63,352 bases of DNA from Paraburkholderia antibiotica (GTDB lineage: Bacteria > Pseudomonadota > Gammaproteobacteria > Burkholderiales > Burkholderiaceae): positions 1-63,352 of the forward strand of contig NZ_JABBFZ010000030.1 in NCBI RefSeq assembly GCF_012927125.1, in the 5' to 3' direction. The notes under the pieces are model-generated. The model was given only the letters and a program-made list of their open reading frames with translations, made no database searches and had not been told where the DNA came from. This document shows positions 51,186-59,602 of this stretch, in pieces. Position 1 is the first letter of the stretch, and every line of letters starts with the position of its first letter. The translations under genes and the position numbers were made by a program.

Positions 51186-53255
51186 ATGTTCAACAAGATC
51201 CTGATTGCCAACCGGGGCGAGATCGCCTGCCGCGTCGCCGCGACCTGCAAACGGCTCGGCATCGCGAGCGTGGCCGTCTATTCGGACGCGGACGCCAACG
51301 CGAAACACGTCGCCGCGTGCGACGAAGCGGTGCATATCGGCGGTTCGACCGCGGCGGAAAGCTATCTGCGCATCGAGCGCATTATCGAGGCCGCGCGCGC
51401 GACCGGCGCTCAGGCCGTGCATCCGGGCTACGGCTTTCTTTCGGAGAACGAAGACTTCGCGCATGCATGCGAGGCGGCCGGCATCGTCTTTATCGGACCG
51501 CCGGTCGAGGCGATTGCTGCGATGGGCTCGAAGGCCGCCGCCAAGGCGTTGATGCACGCGGCCGCGGTGCCGCTCGTGCCCGGCTATCATGGCGACGACC
51601 AGGACCCGCAACTGCTGCAGCGCGAAGCGGACGCGATCGGTTATCCGGTGCTGCTGAAGGCGAGCGCGGGCGGCGGCGGCAAGGGCATGCGCGTGGTCGA
51701 ACGCAGCGCGGACTTTGCGGCAGCGTTGCTGTCGTGCAAGCGCGAAGCGGCAAGCAGCTTCGGCAACGATCGCGTGCTGATCGAAAAGTATCTGATGCGG
51801 CCGCGTCACGTCGAAGTGCAGGTGTTCGCCGATCGGCACGGCGGCGCGGTCTATCTGTTCGATCGCGACTGCTCGGTGCAGCGGCGTCACCAGAAGGTGC
51901 TCGAGGAAGCACCAGCGCCGGGGCTCGATGCGGACGTGAAGCGCGCGATGGGCGAAGCGGCGGTGGCTGCCGCGCGCGCGGTCAACTACGTCGGCGCGGG
52001 CACGGTCGAATTCATCATGACGCCGACCGGCGAGTTCTATTTCATGGAAATGAACACGCGCCTGCAGGTCGAACATCCGGTCACCGAGATGGTGACGGGG
52101 CAGGACCTCGTCGAATGGCAGTTGCGGGTCGCGGCGGATGAGCCGTTGCCGCTCACGCAGCAGCAACTGAAGCTCGACGGTCACGCGATCGAGGCGCGCA
52201 TCTACGCCGAGCATCCGGCGCGCGGCTTCCTGCCGTCGACGGGTACGCTCAAGCATCTGCGCATGCCCGAAGGCGTCGAGTTCGCGATCGACGCGGCCGG
52301 TTTGGGCGAGCCGGGCCGCAAGGCGCCGGTGCGCATCGACAGCGGCGTGCGCGAGGGCGACACGATCACGCCGTTCTACGATCCGATGATCGCGAAGCTG
52401 ATCGTGCACGGCGCGACGCGCGAAGAGGCGTTGGCACGGCTCGCTCGGGCGCTGCATGCGTGCGAGGTGGTCGGGCCGCATACGAACGTCGAGTTTCTGC
52501 AGCGCATCGTTGCGAGCGAGCCGTTCGCGAGCGGCGATCTCGACACTGGCTTGATCGAGCGGCATCACGATGCGCTGTTTGCGCCGGGGAAAAAGCCGTT
52601 CAGGGAAGCGCTCGCGCTGGCGTGCGCGGCGCTGCTCACGCGCGAGGGCGGCACCGCGCATGGCGCGTCGCCGTGGGATGCGCTGTCGCACTGGCGGCTC
52701 AATAGCGGTTATACGCAAACGCTCGGCTGGCGCATGATCGACGACGCCGCGCACGACGACGGCGCCGCCGCGTTCACGGTCGTTTTCGCGCGCAACGGCG
52801 GTGGGCAGACCTCGTCGCAAACGCCCGCGCAAACGCTCGAACACGACGGCGTGCGCGAGGCGTTCACGTGGTCGGCCGGCGCGGGCGCGCACGAATTCCG
52901 CGCGACGATCGGCGATGCGCGCGTGAGCGGTCGTGTGTTCGTCGACGGCGACCGGTTCCACGTGTTCTGCCATGGCGAAGCGCTCGCGTTCGAATGGCAG
53001 AACCTGCTCGCGCATGCGGCCGATGCCGAAGGCGGCGAAGGCCGTCTCACCGCGCCGATGCCGGGCAAGGTGATCGCGGTGCTGGTCGAGCCGGGCGCGG
53101 TGGTCGAGAAGGGCACGCCGCTGCTCGTGATGGAGGCGATGAAAATGGAGCACACGATCGGCGCGCCGACCGCGGGCACGGTGACCGAGGTGCTGTATGC
53201 GGTGGGCGATCAGGTCACCGACGGTGCGCAGCTACTGGTGCTGGACGTGCAGTGA
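51186..53255 (+). CDS. liuD: Methylcrotonyl-CoA carboxylase, biotin carboxylase (alpha) subunit
   Basis: 689 residues: a biotin carboxylase domain at 1-450 (MFNKILIANRGEIACRV, ATP-grasp KASAGGGGKGMRVVE, RDCSVQRRHQKVLEEAPAP, FMEMNTRLQVEHPVTE), a middle BT-type domain, and a C-terminal biotinyl domain (about 615-688) with the biotin-accepting Lys in MEAMKMEHT near 652. It charges biotin with CO2 from bicarbonate using ATP and works with the beta subunit encoded at 48682. It starts 52 bp after liuC. Last gene of the operon: no HMG-CoA lyase gene follows in the window. Confidence 0.95.
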   Translation: MFNKILIANRGEIACRVAATCKRLGIASVAVYSDADANAKHVAACDEAVHIGGSTAAESYLRIERIIEAARATGAQAVHPGYGFLSENEDFAHACEAAGIVFIGPPVEAIAAMGSKAAAKALMHAAAVPLVPGYHGDDQDPQLLQREADAIGYPVLLKASAGGGGKGMRVVERSADFAAALLSCKREAASSFGNDRVLIEKYLMRPRHVEVQVFADRHGGAVYLFDRDCSVQRRHQKVLEEAPAPGLDADVKRAMGEAAVAAARAVNYVGAGTVEFIMTPTGEFYFMEMNTRLQVEHPVTEMVTGQDLVEWQLRVAADEPLPLTQQQLKLDGHAIEARIYAEHPARGFLPSTGTLKHLRMPEGVEFAIDAAGLGEPGRKAPVRIDSGVREGDTITPFYDPMIAKLIVHGATREEALARLARALHACEVVGPHTNVEFLQRIVASEPFASGDLDTGLIERHHDALFAPGKKPFREALALACAALLTREGGTAHGASPWDALSHWRLNSGYTQTLGWRMIDDAAHDDGAAAFTVVFARNGGGQTSSQTPAQTLEHDGVREAFTWSAGAGAHEFRATIGDARVSGRVFVDGDRFHVFCHGEALAFEWQNLLAHAADAEGGEGRLTAPMPGKVIAVLVEPGAVVEKGTPLLVMEAMKMEHTIGAPTAGTVTEVLYAVGDQVTDGAQLLVLDVQ

Positions 53256-53289
53256 TCTGACGGTGCGCGTGGGGTGGTTGTGAACCGAC

Positions 53290-54081
53290 TCACGCGAGCC
53301 GCGCGTAACCCGCCGCGCGCGCTTCGCTTTCGAGTTCGCCGATACGCGCATAGTCGATGAGCGGCAGCGTCGAAAAACCCGTTAAACGCAGACGTTTTGC
53401 GCGCTCAGGCCGGATCGCGAGGGTTTCGTTCAGCGCGTCGCGTAGTGCAGTGACGGTCGCGTGCGGCACGTTGGCCGCGGCGATCAACGGCAAGCCCGGC
53501 GACGCGGCCGTCGTGCCGATCGCACGCACGCGTCGCGCCAGTTCCGGCAGCACGTCGGATACGAAAGCAAAGGTCACGCAGTCGATCGCGGCGACATCCG
53601 CGCGATTGTCGGCGAGCGCGCGCAGCGAGCCGAGATGCGAGCCGGTGCGTAGCACCGTGCCGAAGAACATGCCGGCGCGCGCAAGCGGCGCGACCGCGTG
53701 GCGAAACGCGTTCATTCCGCTGTTCGAATCGTCCTCGTTGTAGGCGGCGCGCGCGCCGCGGCACGAGGCGAGTGTGTCGAAGCGCGCGTCGGCGCGCGTG
53801 ACCAGCACGCTCGAATAATGGGCGCCATCGCAGCCGGGCGCGTCGAAGCAGGGCGTCGCGATCAACTGCACCTGTTCGTGCAGGCCCTGCATCAGCGGAT
53901 AACCGCAGGTCTGCGAGATCAGCAGGTTCGGACGCCGCCAGAAGCCGTGCAGCTCTTCGTCCGGTTCGACGATGCGGCAGGCGGGCTTGACCCGCCGCAG
54001 CACGTCGTCGAGCCACTCGCGCCATTCGAGGTCGAGCGCGGGTGTGACGTTGTACATCGGCAGGGCGGCGATCCAGTTCAT
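53290..54081 (-). CDS. Orphan PhnD/phosphate-phosphonate-type binding protein without signal peptide
   Basis: 263 residues with the fold of PhnD-like periplasmic-binding proteins: WIAALPMYNVTPALDLEW start, PNLLISQTCGYPLMQGL, AHYSSVLVTRADARFDTLASCRGARAAYNEDDSNSGMNAFRHAV and TGSHLGSLRALADNRADVAAIDCVTF. Unlike ABC-transporter binding proteins it has no signal peptide, and no permease or ATPase gene is adjacent. It is probably a cytosolic ligand-binding or sensor protein, or it is exported in a way I cannot see. Convergent with the leucine operon, 34 bp apart. Confidence 0.8.
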   Translation of the reverse strand: MNWIAALPMYNVTPALDLEWREWLDDVLRRVKPACRIVEPDEELHGFWRRPNLLISQTCGYPLMQGLHEQVQLIATPCFDAPGCDGAHYSSVLVTRADARFDTLASCRGARAAYNEDDSNSGMNAFRHAVAPLARAGMFFGTVLRTGSHLGSLRALADNRADVAAIDCVTFAFVSDVLPELARRVRAIGTTAASPGLPLIAAANVPHATVTALRDALNETLAIRPERAKRLRLTGFSTLPLIDYARIGELESEARAAGYARLA

Positions 54082-54096
54082 GGACGCGATTTTGCC

Positions 54097-54375
54097 CTAA
54101 TGCCTGACCAACCTGAATTCGTCGAGACCGAGCTGCACCGATTCGGTCGGCATGAATTGCCATTTTTCCGCGGCGACCGACAGGATGTCCTCCTGCGCGC
54201 CCTCGAACGCGGCCAGCAGATCCTGTTTGCGCCGGCTCGCCGCGCCGCAGAACGCCACCAGCGCGTCGGCGCTGACTTCGAAAACCTGCGCACGATCGTC
54301 GCAGCACACGCGGAACGCGACTGTCGCGCATTCCGTCACACAGGGCCGGAACCCTTCATCGACATAGACCGACAT
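54097..54375 (-). CDS. Small DUF1488-like protein
   Basis: 92 residues from ATG 54375, with AAGGAG 9-14 bases upstream. The sequence has a beta-rich start (VYVDEGFRPCVTECATVAFRVCC), then VFEVSADALVAFCGA and a helical LLAAFEGAQEDILSVAAEKWQF, a layout that resembles DUF1488 proteins. Five cysteines in 92 residues is notable for a cytosolic protein of this size. Function unknown. It ends 15 bp before the PhnD-like gene start on the same strand, so the two are probably cotranscribed. Confidence 0.7.
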   Translation of the reverse strand: MSVYVDEGFRPCVTECATVAFRVCCDDRAQVFEVSADALVAFCGAASRRKQDLLAAFEGAQEDILSVAAEKWQFMPTESVQLGLDEFRLVRH

Positions 54376-54657
54376 GGCGAACTCCTTCGGACGCCCGAAT
54401 CTACAGAATGACAAACCGCGCGTGCCAGGTATGTGGGAGAACCGGCATTGACGGCAAAATGCCCAGTGCCGCCGCGCGCGGCAAACCGGAGGCTGGCTGA
54501 AAGCACGCCAGAAGCCGGCCGGGCGGCTCGCAACGAGCCGGGGCCAGGGCCACGCTGAGGAACCGTAGCCGGAAAGGAAGCCGAGGACGACCGAAGCTGC
54601 CGCCGGACTTGCCGAAGCGCACCTCGGGCCGACGGGAAAGACGGCGCTGCTCAGGAG

Positions 54658-55002
54658 ATGCTTAAATCAGGGCTGAAAAAGGCACGAAAAAACGGTGCTA
54701 AAAAAGCATTAAGCGCTGCGATAAAAGTGTTTAAGGCTGCTGTGGCTGCTATTGCTACTGCGCGCTGCGCGAGGCCATGCGTCATCCGGCGCGCAATCCG
54801 GGCGGGGCTACCGCTTGTCATGCACCGTCGACGCGCGGTCCACCTCTGCTTTGTCGGAGATTTTCCCATCAAGTTCGCGGGCCTCGCATGGCTTTCCATG
54901 TCCGGCGCGCTCACGCTGATGTTGACGCTCGCGACCCTGCTGTCGATCTGCGCAAGTCTCCACTTTACGATCGTCGCGCGTTTCCTGCTGGCGATGACGT
55001 AA
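54658..55002 (+). CDS. Doubtful small basic/membrane protein
   Basis: A 114-residue open frame that begins MLKSGLKKARKNGAKKALSA, an amphipathic Lys/Ala helix, and ends with two hydrophobic stretches (IKFAGLAWLSMSGALTLMLT and on). The codon usage looks less GC-biased than neighbours. The AGGAG is only one base from the ATG, too close for a good ribosome site. I do not recognise it. It may be a real small membrane protein or chance; the opposite strand is also open. The 282 bases before it (54376-54657) hold nothing recognised. Confidence 0.25.
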   Translation: MLKSGLKKARKNGAKKALSAAIKVFKAAVAAIATARCARPCVIRRAIRAGLPLVMHRRRAVHLCFVGDFPIKFAGLAWLSMSGALTLMLTLATLLSICASLHFTIVARFLLAMT

Positions 55003-55050
55003 TGACGTGACGCCGCCAGGCGGCGAGCGCCGTCATCGCCCCGTTCGACT

Positions 55051-56337
55051 TCACTCGTTGGCGGTGGGTGGCAGCGCCGCCGGCGCAGGCTTCGCGGGCA
55101 CACGCGAGAAATTGAGCCGGCGGATCAGCGGCCCCAGCGTGGTGGCCTGAACCAGCAAGCTGAACACGACGACCAGGTAGGTCACGCCGATGAACATTTC
55201 GCGTCCATGAAAGTCGGGCAGCGATAGCGCGAGTGCGATCGAAATGCCGCCGCGCAGTCCGCCCCATGTCAGCACGACCGTCGAGTGCGGATTGAGGCGG
55301 CGGAAGTTCTGCAGCGCGAGCAGCGGGATCGCGACGCTGATGCCGCGCGCGAGCAGCACCACCGGAATCGCCGCGAGCCCGAGCCAGACGATCTCGATAT
55401 GCAGCGACAGCGCGATGATCTCCAGCCCGATCAGCCCGAACAGCACGAGATTGAGCAACTCGTCGAGCAGGTCCCAGAAGTTGAACAGATGCCCGCGCGT
55501 TTTCTCCGACATCGAGGTCAGCGCGCCGTGATTGCCGATCACGAGCCCCATGATCACGACCGCGAGCGGCGCCGACACGTGCAGCGCCTCGGCGAGACTG
55601 TAGCCGCCGGTGGCGAGCGCGAGCGTGATCAGGATCTCGACCGGATAGCTGTCGATGCCGCGCAGCAGCAGCGACGCACCGAAGCCGAGCACCGCGCCGA
55701 GCACCAGCGCGCCGGCCACTTCGCGCAACAGGTCGAAGGCGATCGCGCTGGTCGAAAACTCGTTCGCGCCGGTCGCGAGTCCGACCAGCGTGACGAACGC
55801 GACGACCGCGGTCCCGTCGTTGAACAGCGACTCGCCGGTGATCTTGGTTTCGAGGCTTTCCGGCGCGGCCGCGCGCTTGAGCACGCTGAGCACCGCGATC
55901 GGATCCGTCGGCGAAATCAGCGCACCGAACGCGAGACACCACATCAGGCTGACCGGATGACCGAGCCATTGCGCCGCATAGTAGAAGCCGAAGCCGACCA
56001 CCGCGATCGAGATCAGCACGCCGATGGTCGCGAGCATCAGCACCGCGCGCCGCTGCGTGCGCATCTTCGAGAGATCGACGTGCAGCGCGCCGGCGAACAG
56101 CAGCAGGCTCAGCAGCCCGTGAAATACGATGTCGGCGAAATCGATCTGCTCGACGATCTTGCGCGCGGCGATCGCCATTGCCGGATAGTAGAAGCCGAGC
56201 GCCGAAATGCCGAGACACACGACGAGCCCGACCGCGGTAATGCCGAGCGTGTCGGGCAACTTGATGAAGCGATAGTTGATGACGCCGAACAGCGCGACGA
56301 TGGTGAACAGCGCACCGGTAATCTGGAAGATGCTCAT
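55051..56337 (-). CDS. CPA1-family Na+(K+)/H+ antiporter
   Basis: 428 residues, about 12 membrane helices, of the monovalent cation:proton antiporter-1 (NhaP/SAM-like) family. The ion-binding region is visible as AFGALISPTDPIAVLSVLKR (conserved Asp in helix 5), followed by SLFNDGTAVVAFVTLVGLATG and, late, LTWGGLRGGISIALALSLP, hallmarks of the family. A short C-terminus of about 25 residues follows. Its ATG overlaps the stop of the upstream membrane gene (ATGA), so the two are translationally coupled. Likely role: pH and sodium or potassium homeostasis. Confidence 0.92.
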   Translation of the reverse strand: MSIFQITGALFTIVALFGVINYRFIKLPDTLGITAVGLVVCLGISALGFYYPAMAIAARKIVEQIDFADIVFHGLLSLLLFAGALHVDLSKMRTQRRAVLMLATIGVLISIAVVGFGFYYAAQWLGHPVSLMWCLAFGALISPTDPIAVLSVLKRAAAPESLETKITGESLFNDGTAVVAFVTLVGLATGANEFSTSAIAFDLLREVAGALVLGAVLGFGASLLLRGIDSYPVEILITLALATGGYSLAEALHVSAPLAVVIMGLVIGNHGALTSMSEKTRGHLFNFWDLLDELLNLVLFGLIGLEIIALSLHIEIVWLGLAAIPVVLLARGISVAIPLLALQNFRRLNPHSTVVLTWGGLRGGISIALALSLPDFHGREMFIGVTYLVVVFSLLVQATTLGPLIRRLNFSRVPAKPAPAALPPTANE

Positions 56338-57158
56338 GGTGCGATAGAGGTCGGAGCGGAGGGCACGCTCGCCGAGCCAAGCAGGCCGGCCACGCGTTCG
56401 ATATTGACGGGGGCCACGCGGATCGCGCCGCGCCCGGGGACGTCGACGTCGCCGATCAGCGTGAACGACACGGAGATCACGAACGGCAGCACCATCAGCG
56501 ACGCGCGGTGTCGACGGTTGCCCGCGCTGTAGCCGATCAGCACGTTGCAGCAGATCGCGATGGCGACCATCAGCGCCCACGCGGCGACCGGGATCTGGTT
56601 GCGCCAGCCGGCCTGGGTGTTCGAATACGAGGTCAGCACGTCGTTGACGCTGGCGACCGCGAGCGTGGTGGGCGGGGTTGGCTGCGCGGCGGCACCGCGC
56701 ACGGCGACGCTCCACATCTCGTGCGAGAGCCGCTTCGTTTGCGCGTCGACGTTCTGCAGTTGCACGCGGTCGTGAGCGCGGTAGAACTGCAGTCGCGCGT
56801 CGAGATAGCGCGTGAGTACCGAGCGCAATTCGCTCGTCTCGGCGGCGGGCAGCAGGTCGGCGCGGTTGAAGGCGGTCGAGATCGCCGCGGCCTCGGCCGC
56901 CTCGTTGCTCTGACGCGTGTTGTAGCCGCCGATCGCCATCGACAGCGTGAAGCCGATGATCAGGCCGAGCAGCGTGAGCGTCGCGCCGAGGATCATCCGC
57001 ACGTCTTCGGCACCGCCCGCTTCGGGACGACGTAAGCGCGCGATCACGAGGGCACCGAAATAGCTCGCGCAGGACAACACGCCAAACGAAATCAGAAACA
57101 ACTGCCACGAGTGCGGCATTGAACCAGCGAGATATTCCACCAGCAATTCCTTATTCAA
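56334..57158 (-). CDS. DUF4239-like membrane protein coupled to the antiporter
   Basis: 274 residues with two N-terminal membrane helices (about 17-39 and 56-78), a central extramembrane helical part (about 85-195) and two more helices (about 190-245). The stretch AEDVRMILGATLTLLGLIIGFTLSMAIGGYNTRQSNEAAEAAAI resembles the bestrophin-like DUF4239 domain. Its stop codon overlaps the antiporter start by four bases. It could be a channel or a partner that tunes antiporter activity (inference). The final 30 residues are Pro/Ala-rich. Confidence 0.8.
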   Translation of the reverse strand: MNKELLVEYLAGSMPHSWQLFLISFGVLSCASYFGALVIARLRRPEAGGAEDVRMILGATLTLLGLIIGFTLSMAIGGYNTRQSNEAAEAAAISTAFNRADLLPAAETSELRSVLTRYLDARLQFYRAHDRVQLQNVDAQTKRLSHEMWSVAVRGAAAQPTPPTTLAVASVNDVLTSYSNTQAGWRNQIPVAAWALMVAIAICCNVLIGYSAGNRRHRASLMVLPFVISVSFTLIGDVDVPGRGAIRVAPVNIERVAGLLGSASVPSAPTSIAP

Positions 57159-57968
57159 AGCTTATTTGATTCGATAAGCGGTCCGCCACCGCACGGCTAT
57201 TGCCGCGACGATCAGGCGGGTGATTGCACCGGCTTGCGAAGCCCATGCCGGCGCGACGAACGCTTATTCAAATGCGGTGAACGATGTCAATCGGACACGC
57301 CTATTTTTATCGGACCATAGCGCTTCCGCTTCCGGCGGAGGCTATGAACGAGGGACGACGAACCTGATACTGCGCGTGGTTCGCCATGAGGATTTACCCT
57401 ACATTGATGAAAGGGTGTTGTCGGACAATTGAAATGCGTGTTGAGTTCCGACGGGGTTCAATAAAGTCGGCATTTCTTTTATTTCAAGATATTTTATTTT
57501 GAGACTGGTCCGATGCCGCTGGCGTTTACTTGTGTGCAGTTGCGCGATTTCGCGGCGCGACGTATTGCCGGGCTCGGTGCTGTCTTTTGGCATGACCCGG
57601 CCATCGGTCCACTGTGATGAACCCATTCGCCACAATAGAGTAGCTGCCGATTTCGATTGAATCGCGTGTTTGAATTAAGCGATGACCAAGGTAACGATGA
57701 GTGCATGGGCGGCACTGTCGATCGATATGAATTTGTAATGCGGTGCACTGAAGGATCAATTCACAATTAGCCAATTCGTGAACAAAATTGTGCATAAATG
57801 TGTGAAGCGTCTTTTTAATCGACGTATTGAAATGGCGAGGGCAGGGAAAGTCCTGGCCAAAAAAATGCTTAAATATAACAATTTTTTGCATTCGTTATAC
57901 GAGAATGATGCAGCATGAATGCATGGCGAAATTCTGTTCTGTAGCAATGGCTGAAGACGGAGAAAAAC
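57159..57968. other. 810-bp AT-richer region without a supported gene
   Basis: The sequence drops clearly in GC relative to the neighbours, especially 57,460-57,900, with tracts such as ATTTTATTTTGAG and AAATATAACAATTTTTTG. Short open frames on both strands (57220-57432 plus; 57526-57891 minus) lack ribosome sites and known motifs. It contains the promoter of the DUF4239/antiporter pair at its left edge and probably that of the small gene at 57969 at its right edge. It could be foreign DNA. Confidence 0.45.
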
Positions 57969-58301
57969 ATGGAAAAAACATATCGCTATCGGGGTTTCGA
58001 CATCGTGGTCAACTCTCTGCGCGCCACGGTTGCCGTCGCGCGTCGGGACGACGCGAGCTCGCAGTACGCGTATATGGCCGGCGTTACGCTGAAGGCGCGT
58101 TTGAGCGGCGGCGAATGGTCGACGGCTTTTCGCATTGGGCCGATATCCGGCCGTTTGTCCGCGGATCTGCGCGAGGTGCTCGCGGCCGGATTCGCGGCCG
58201 GCACCCAGGTCGTCGACGACGTCATGAGCGTGATGGGCGTGATGGGTGACGGACATATGCGCGCGGTGCCGGAGAGTATGGGAACGCACCTGTCTATCTG
58301 A
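57969..58301 (+). CDS. Small hypothetical protein, unknown family
   Basis: 110 residues, soluble, starting MEKTYRYRGFDIVVNSLRATVAVARRDD. The first half looks beta-rich, with alternating charged and hydrophobic residues (YMAGVTLKARLSGGEWSTAFRIGP); the second half carries a Gly/Val/Met-rich segment (GTQVVDDVMSVMGVMGDGHMRAV). GGAGAA lies 9-14 bases before the ATG. I do not recognise the family. The codon usage is GC-rich, unlike the AT-rich DNA before it, which supports a real gene. Confidence 0.6.
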   Translation: MEKTYRYRGFDIVVNSLRATVAVARRDDASSQYAYMAGVTLKARLSGGEWSTAFRIGPISGRLSADLREVLAAGFAAGTQVVDDVMSVMGVMGDGHMRAVPESMGTHLSI

Positions 58302-58889
58302 GCACCGGAATGGCCGGATCGAGGATTGGTCCGGATGAAACTCTGAATGTCGGGAAGAACAATCCACGCAGTACATGATCCGGCATGCGATAGCACATGG
58401 GAGGCGTGACCGGTCGCAGGGGCGGGCAGTCGGTTAGACCAGACAAGACAGAACAGCCGCAACTCATCAATGTTGTGAATGCCGTTGCCAGCGGTGTCGA
58501 GTGCAGAAGTGCCCGCGCGCATTCCCCCGGATGCATGTGGGGTGCGGCAACGCGCACTCGTCTCCGCAGCGTCCCGTTGTTTGAATCCCGCCTTCCCCTG
58601 TGCGGGATTTTTTTTTGTCCGCGCGTAAAGCTTTTCGCAATAGGCGTTGAATGAGTACCGAATAGGTACTCTATGGCGTGCCGTGAATCATAAAACAACA
58701 TCTTAACGTTCCTTGACACTACACTGCTTGCTTCATCGTTATAGTTCGATTTGCATCTCAAAAAATGAAATACTCGCCTTCTATCCGACGTGCAATCAAG
58801 GCAAATAAAAATGCGTGCAGTTCACATGATTTATTTGTGGCAATCATGTGAAAAGAAGGCATGAAGCGAGATAAAAATCGGGGTAAGGA
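58302..58889. other. 588-bp intergenic region with one terminator
   Basis: Between the small gene at 57969 and the membrane protein at 58890. It contains an intrinsic terminator at 58584-58616. The last 200 bases are AT-rich with TTGACA at 58713-58718 and ATAGTT at 58741-58746, a possible promoter for the downstream gene, though their spacing is longer than ideal. I found no gene. Confidence 0.45.
58584..58616 (+). terminator. Intrinsic terminator
   Basis: AATCCCGC at 58584-58591 pairs with GCGGGATT at 58602-58609 over a ten-base loop and runs into a tract of nine T in total on the plus strand. It lies 283 bp after the stop of the small gene at 57969, the only plus-strand candidate it could serve; this distance could mean a missed short transcript. 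Confidence 0.8.
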
Positions 58890-59333
58890 ATGATTATTCG
58901 AAAATCGTTTTTGTTTACCGCTGTATTTTCTTTGGCAGGCGCGGCCATATCGGCTTATTTCAATCTGGCCGACGACAGCGCCCTGCAGACCATTGCGCAG
59001 CCCCACTGGATGACCCGACTTCATATCGTCACGGCATTCGCGGGCGCGTTCCTGCTTGCGCGCTTCATCGTCGATAGCCCGGCGGCATTGCAGACGCCGA
59101 CCGGAAAGTCGAGCTATGGCGTGGGCATGGTGCCGCGCGTCGGCGCGGTGAGATTCTTTATCCCCGGAAAAAACGGCTTCTTTTCCACGAAGCGCAGCTT
59201 TCAGCTGATCGGCATCGTGGTGTGCCTGATGCTGCAGTTCATCTCCGTGGTGGGGGCAACGGACCTGGATGGCTCCGATTCGCGCGAGCAGCCTGTTCGC
59301 ATGAACGCGGCCGACGGGACGTTGGCGACCTGA
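58890..59333 (+). CDS. Hypothetical membrane protein, possibly part of a broken P460-type gene
   Basis: 147 residues with hydrophobic stretches at about 5-24, 44-62 and 107-126. AAGGA lies 3-7 bases before the ATG. The middle, VPRVGAVRFFIPGKNGFFSTKRSFQ, is basic. The C-terminus ends MNAADGTLAT, which resembles the NADGTLAT segment of cytochrome P460 proteins and is followed in other frames by P460-like sequence (59362-59586). The annotated end may therefore be created by a frameshift. Otherwise I do not recognise the protein. Confidence 0.55.
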   Translation: MIIRKSFLFTAVFSLAGAAISAYFNLADDSALQTIAQPHWMTRLHIVTAFAGAFLLARFIVDSPAALQTPTGKSSYGVGMVPRVGAVRFFIPGKNGFFSTKRSFQLIGIVVCLMLQFISVVGATDLDGSDSREQPVRMNAADGTLAT

Positions 59334-59361
59334 AAAACCGCAAGCTGTTCGGCGGCGCGTC

Positions 59362-59586
59362 GTGTTCTACCGCAATCCGGGCAGCGGGGACGGCTGGAAG
59401 TACGAGATCGAAAAGAAGATGCTCGATGCGGACAAGTCGCTGAAACTCTCGCGGGTGGATCAGTTTCTGGCTGCCGAGGGCAGCGTCGGCGTGCCCGCCG
59501 ACGTGGCGCAGCATCAGACCTGTTTTGCGTGTCACGCGGCGCGCGTGAGGGATCGCGATTACGTGTTCACGCGATACGCGCCGTGA
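59362..59586 (+). pseudogene. C-terminal piece of a cytochrome P460-like heme protein, frameshifted
   Basis: This frame encodes FYRNPGSGDGWKYEIEKK, then a heme-binding CFACHAARVRDRDYVF and the end FTRYAP, matching the C-terminal part of cytochrome P460 family proteins (c-type CxxCH, here CFACH). It has no proper start: only a GTG without a ribosome site. A linking segment KNRKLFGGAS at about 59333-59362 is in a third frame, and the preceding membrane ORF ends in a P460-like NAADGTLAT. Two frameshifts or sequence errors would join them. No N-terminal export signal of its own remains. Confidence 0.5.
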
Positions 59587-59602
59587 GGTTGATCTGTTGG
59601 AC

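Noticed and set aside
58575..58616. tRNA 3' end (GTTTGAATCCC)
   Set aside because: No matching acceptor or anticodon arms upstream; the sequence forms a simple terminator hairpin with a T tract.
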